A stretch of DNA of 64,000 nt from Azolla caroliniana. Lineage: Eukaryota; Polypodiophyta. Below are positions 58,723 to 64,000 of this stretch, piece by piece (position 1 is the first letter of the stretch; each line of letters starts with the position of its first letter). A program made the position numbers and the translations under genes. The DNA lies in assembly GCA_043228905.1 (NCBI GenBank), contig JBHGNT010000021.1:992001-1056000 (forward strand), in the 5' to 3' direction. Below the pieces are notes generated by a model, which made no database searches, had not been told where the DNA came from, and worked only from the letters and a program-made list of their open reading frames with translations.

Positions 58723-61612
58723 ATGGTAGCTCGGCCTCTGGTTGTTGTTGGATCGGCGAATGCAGACATATACGTGGAAGTGGATCGCTTACCTGCGATT
58801 GGCGAGACTATAGCTGCTCGCTCTGGCCATACCCTCCCAGGTGGCAAAGGAGCCAATCAAGCTGCCTGTGCTTCTCGCCTCTCCTTCCCTACCTTCTTCA
58901 TTGGTCAGGTTAAATCATATATCTATATCTCAGCAGAGAAATACTCGTCGATTTCTATGCACTCTTTCATTCTTATTGATGTAAAAATTCGTACGAAACT
59001 CTAGACGCTCAAAAGTTCTTTTTCCTTGTTTTTTTTTTTGGGTTGCTTGCTGATGTTCATTCCATATCCTTACCTAGACATACAAAGAAAATGCATCAAT
59101 TGTTTGCATTTTATTTTATTTCTTGTTTACATAAATCTGCACATGTTCCCTTATAAACTTCTTCATTTTACAGGTAAAAGAATCCTCTTCTGACCGTCAA
59201 TTTTTTAGAAATTCAAACAATTCATGGCTGCTTCTCATTTTCTTTTTTTATTAATGTAAATTCATCTCGTCTCTAGTTTCATGTGTTCTAGCCCAAAGGT
59301 TGATCCTCTAGTTCTGGGAAAATCCAGTTGATTATCTTCATTCTTCAATTGGAGCTCTTGTATGGACCTCTGTTTCTAGAAAAAAAAACTTGCATTATCC
59401 ATTTACTTGCCTTATGCACAACAGCCATCTTGTCTCTCTTATCACAAGAGAAATACATTTCGTTTTATTGTTTTGTTGCAGGATCTGTTCAAAGTAGATA
59501 ATGTCATTATGGGAGTCACAATCTTGTTGATAATGTTTTAATAGTGACAAATTTGTCTAGAATATGCAACTATTTAAAATATGATTATCAGAGTCAAAAT
59601 CCTTCTAATTCTCTTTATTATCACATATTGTTTCTTTTTTGTGTTGGTGAGCTGATCAATTCTTTGCTATAGGTAGGTGAAGATGCACATGGATTGCTCA
59701 TCCGCAAAGCTCTTGCTTCTTGTGGAGTCCAACTGGATCACCTAAGATCTGTTTCTGAGCCGACAGGCCATGCTGTTGTTATGTTACAACCAGGAGGTCA
59801 AAATTCTATCATCATTGTAGGAGGGGCAAATGTATCCTGGACAAGTACATCAGAAGAAGGCAATGCAACCTTGTTTCCTTCAACAACACAAGAGATTATT
59901 CGTGGAGCTGGTGCTCTTCTCTTACAAAGAGAGGTTCCAGATGCTGTAAATATTGAGGCTGCCAAGGTTGTTTAACGTATGACATAACATTATATTCAAA
60001 TGAAATTATCAGAAGAGGAAACCCTGAAATGCCCCTGAGTTTTCATTATTTCCCCAAATGCTATTTCCATAAATGCCTTGGGTCAACCACTGACAGAGAG
60101 GAAAGGGGATATGGATCGATCACATGATTGCTCTAATAGCACATAAAGTTGAATATATATATATACGTCGACCATATAATTGCTTAAATAGCACATGAAA
60201 ACACACTTTCAGAGGTTGATTGAGGACATTTGGGAGATAAGGAAAGTTGAGGGCTTTTGGGTGAATATAGAAAAAACCGAGGGGTATTTTAGAGTTTTTC
60301 CCTTACCAAACTACCATCTAGTTTGCTACCATTCCTAATTGCCAGTGAAGTTTGCCAACCTCCCAAAACAACAAAAAGTAAATAGATAATTAATAGGACA
60401 AATTTACCAAAAAGTGTCGCTTTGGAAATTTAATTTATTCTTAATTATAGACCAAATTATTTTTGATGAACAGTAAATCATCATTACACTTTAATTAGCA
60501 TTGATTACCTTTGGGAAGGTTAACTTTCAAATTTCCGGAAGCTAATTAGGTATGCATGTTTGATTACACGTTTAGTTTTGTAAATAAAATTAGTTTGAAC
60601 CCTTGTCATTCAAGGTGCTTATTGAATTTTCCTATTAATGTAAATTCAAGGTGCTTGGATTTCCCTACAATAGAAAGAGGCAAACAGTCTAATTTTGTAT
60701 CTAAACTTAATTTTCACATGATTAGGAGCCCCAATTTTAAACAAGCATACTTAGATAATTTTACCTACTGAAACTAATCAATTTCCCAAAGTGGCATTTT
60801 GGGAATTCAGGAAACTTGATGTTGCATTTTAAGAGCTTCTTTTATGATTCTCTCACACATATGCTGTTGTTGGATGTTGAAGATCGCCAAGGATGCAAAT
60901 GTACCTGTCATCCTGGATGTTGGTGGTGCTGATGCTCCTTTACCTTCAGATCTTCTTCAGTGCATTACAGTGTTAAGTCCAAATGAGACAGAACTTGCAC
61001 GGTTGACATGTGCTGAAGTGGAGAGTTTAGAAGATGCAATTAATGCTGCAAAGAAATGTCAAGAAATGGTAACACACCATAAAATTGAGTTTTCTTCTTT
61101 TTTCTATTTGCAGTTTAATGAGTGATGTTGTCTCCTTTGTTTTTTTGCAGGGTGTCAAACAAGTCTTAGTGAAGCTGGGTGAGAGAGGTTCCCTTCTCCT
61201 GACTGAGGATGGGAATACTATAGTTCAGCCAGCCATTCTTGCTTCTAATGTGGTAGACACTACTGGTGCTGGTGATACATTTACTGCTGCGTATGCTGTA
61301 GCTCTTGTGGAGGGTCAATCATTAGCTGAATCCCTTCGTTTTGCAAGTAACTTTCAAGCCTATGGTTTTCTGTGTGAGAGATACATTTTATTATCGAGAG
61401 ATCATGATCTAGTATGGTGGGATAAGAGGGGGTCATAGTTCAGATGACTCTGGCAACTATATGGAGATCTTGAAATCAGTAGTTTGATACACCGATGTGG
61501 CATGTCCAACAAGAAATATAATGATTTGAACCCACTCACAGCTATCTAGTAAAATAGTGCAACTAGTAAGGCTTGATCTCTGATGCATGGCTTAGTAATA
61601 TTATTACCTAAC

Positions 61613-61686
<74 letters not shown>

Positions 61687-62214
61687 CATCTTCCTATATC
61701 TCAGTGTGTAGATGGATGAGACTATTGGCCCTCCTAGCACAGTAGGAGATAGATGTCATCAAACTTTTGAATATAAGGGAAATCTGTTAGAGGTTACATA
61801 CCTAATCAGTAGCCTCAAACAAGTGGTCATATCTCCTCCAATGTAATCTGGTTTTATGACTTCTCCATGTCTCTTCCCATGTAATTGGGATCAACTTAAT
61901 TGTAGGAAACTTTCTTTGCCGATATGATTCCCGAAAACTGCAAAACAAATCTGCGATGCTGTAAATGTAGCCGCTTTCATGATCTGTCTGAAAGCAAGTG
62001 TAGGACCAACGAACTTGCTAATAATTCTCTGGCTCAAATGAGAGGCTAGAGGTAATGAGCTGGAGCCTGAATTATTCATACATATTGATTTTTCTTTTTT
62101 GTATTTTCTGCAGCTGCAGCTGCATCATTATGTGTTCGTGTTAAGGGAGCAATACCTAGCATGCCTGAGAGGAAGGCAGTGCTTGATTTGCTGCAAGAAG
62201 TTGGAACCCACTGA
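58723..62214 (+). CDS. RBSK: Ribokinase (PfkB family)
   Basis: The enzyme phosphorylates D-ribose to ribose 5-phosphate using ATP, salvaging ribose from nucleoside breakdown. Five exons, 58723-58908, 59673-59966, 60883-61068, 61151-61346 and 62114-62214, join in phase to 320 residues. PfkB/ribokinase motifs are present: VVVGSANADIYVEVDRLP at the N-terminus (sugar binding), HTLPGGKGANQAACASRL (signature 1), a glycine-rich GGANVSW, and near residue 258 the signature 2 VVDTTGAGDTFTAAYAVAL, with the anion-hole GAGD and catalytic Asp. The C-terminus is AAASLCVRVKGAIPSMPERKAVLDLL. Known plant ribokinases carry a plastid transit peptide; here the ATG sits just before the first strand and no upstream in-frame extension is visible, so this form would be cytosolic unless an upstream exon exists. 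The start context CGCCATGG is favourable. Confidence 0.96.
61617..61685. repeat. Compound GA/GT microsatellite in ribokinase intron 4
   Basis: About 15 GA units run directly into about 20 GT units. Confidence 0.93.
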
Positions 62215-64000
62215 TATTTTACCAGCATTTTTAACAAAGATAATAAAGTCATTTTAATAAATCCCCATGATAAGTCTTTTCAGAACACTCTTCCTCTGTT
62301 GACCTCCCTATGGCAATCAATACATAAAATTGGATCAAACATTGTCACCATTAATTGCTAGCACTTATTCTTGGTTAACATAACATGACTTGCAGTTTTT
62401 CTACTTTTTCACACGAAAGTCAGAAATTTGTATTATGTGTAATCAACATGTGGCTTCAAAATGTTTGTTCTGGTAAATTTTCTGATGTTTCATCAACATT
62501 TTCTCTGTTTTCTGTGACTTTCTTGATCCAGATTTTGATTCGTGTACACGCATAATCGCATCCGTGTACATATATGCACTGTAATTTCCTTGTTGATGGC
62601 TCATTTCTTCATTAGTTACTGTTCTTATAGTTTTATAAATCTTAAATGACCATAATTTTCTGCATGTATTTTGAATACCTTATATTCACATTGAATATTT
62701 CTTCGATAGAATCTCATGTCCATTGCCATGGTGATTCGTTTTTTTGGTGTATTTTCACATTTCACTGTTAAAATTCAGATGTTTTCTGGCATGCCAGGGA
62801 GAAGGCTACTGCCCACCCAAAAAGGGAAAAATTATAAACAAAATAATAAAATTGAACGAAGATGAGGTATACTACTCATGATGGTTATTAGTGTAGAGTA
62901 TTTTGAAACAACATACATAGGTCATATTTGACCTTGAGGGTGATAGTAAATCTGTCTATTGCTCTCTCCGAAGTAAAAGTAGTGTATGTATTAAAACAAC
63001 ATGACAATAAAAAGAACCCTTGCAGTTCTTATTATGATCATGGGAATGTTATAACTTATGATAAGATGAAGCCTCTTTAAATGTTGCAAGACTAGTTGAC
63101 ATTAAAGGCAACTCCTTGGAGGGCAAGGTGTTAGTTCGTTTCAAAAACCACCAAATCAACTTTTCATTTATTTTAGAAAATTAGCGTATATATTAAAACA
63201 ACATACAAAAAAATTTATTATAATAATGAGAATGTTGATGGTGAATTAAATCGTTTAAGGGACTAGGTGCCATAAAAGATTAACTCCTTTAAGGACAAGC
63301 TATATTTAGAGGTCAATTGTGAAAACTACCAAATCAAACTTCCTTTCAACCTAGATACTTATGGTTTTGATTTGAAACTGTCAAAGAAGAACTCATTTCT
63401 CTTGTTCCATTTGTATCATAGAACCCAATGCCTACAATTGTAGCTCCTTGAATGAAAACAGTTGAAAGTAGAACAATAATCTTCTAGTTATTGATGTTGA
63501 AATCTTCTACACAATAATCCAAATGGATTTAGTAACTATTCATGTAAGGAATATGTGTCTACCATCCTTAAGCATTGTATGGTAAAACATAGAGTTGTAT
63601 GAGATCCGCAATGAACTTATTCTAATTTTAAAATGTGTTCTAATGTGGGCTGCTATCTACTTGGGATTTGTTGGGGTTAGATGTCCTTGAGTATGATGCA
63701 TGGAGTTGGATTAATAAAGTAGATCTTGGTTATAAAACAGAATATAGATAAATGTTCAGTTGGTTGGATGAATTTATGTCACGAATGATGATCCATTCAT
63801 TCCGAAACAAGTGTGTCCAGAGGTTCCATCATGAAACCATTTTTCCATTGTCTTGGAATGTACAAAGCAAGGTTTTTTATCTTTGTTGTGAGGGAATCCC
63901 TTGTATTTAATTCTACTTTTCTTTTGTGGAATTTGAGATCCCCTATTAGTGCACCTACCTTTGTTGAGACAAAAGATAATTCTCTTTGTTTGGTCATGGA
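62215..64000. other. 3' flank of ribokinase and intergenic DNA
   Basis: The first 300 bp or so should be the ribokinase 3' untranslated region (an AATAAA-like AATAAAG at about 62240). Nothing else is recognisable. A minus-strand frame at 63797-63997, open at the window edge, shows no known motif. Confidence 0.4.

Overview
This is nuclear DNA of a land plant, most likely a flowering plant. It has spliced genes with short GT-AG introns and plant-specific families: a two-membrane-helix HMG-CoA reductase with the usual four exons, an MSL1-type mitochondrial channel, a DTX/MATE carrier and a secreted proline-rich protein. It also holds plant LTR retrotransposons primed by initiator tRNA-Met, LINE debris and many microsatellites. 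I cannot name the species.

Layout. 1-3.5 kb: gene-poor, with a decayed LINE fragment. 3.57-8.30 kb (+): the first three exons of an MSL1-like channel, cut off by a 100-N assembly gap. 8.66-15.14 kb: copy A of an unusual DNA element, truncated at both ends. 15.14-16.9 kb: a copia gag/LTR fragment, a LINE reverse-transcriptase fragment and a SINE-like unit. 19.09-21.75 kb (-): complete HMG-CoA reductase. 24.34-38.00 kb: copy B of the same element, split by a 5.36-kb copia retrotransposon (26.55-31.91 kb) that has a CCTCT target-site duplication. 41.22-46.14 kb (+): complete eight-exon MATE transporter. 48.09-49.06 kb (-): proline-rich cell-wall protein. 50.24-56.12 kb (-): sixteen-exon meiotic-axis gene. 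58.72-62.21 kb (+): complete five-exon ribokinase.

Two things stand out. (1) Copies A and B define a two-gene element. A transposase-like protein (DUF7869-type, RNase-H-like) reads leftward. Divergently, a spliced gene encodes a ParB/sulfiredoxin-like domain followed by a beta-class amino (N6A/N4C) DNA methyltransferase. The first intron of the methyltransferase gene carries an array of about 27-bp palindromes (15 in B, 5-6 in A) with a period near 50 bp. A ParB-like domain beside a palindrome array suggests a parS-like binding or methylation site. The copies differ mostly at synonymous sites, so the protein was under selection before both copies died.

(2) The gene at 50.2-56.1 kb reconstructs to 1198 codons with every exon phase matching. 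Its N-terminus resembles the ARM-like and Spt16M-like domains of animal SYCP2, and its C-terminus resembles the coiled coil of plant ASY3/PAIR3. It would be a direct structural link between the animal and plant axis proteins.

The host genes look independent of one another. HMGR serves isoprenoid synthesis, MSL1 mitochondrial ion balance, MATE export, ribokinase ribose salvage, the proline-rich protein the wall, and the ASY3/SYCP2-like gene the meiotic axis. The intervals between them are mostly repeat debris.
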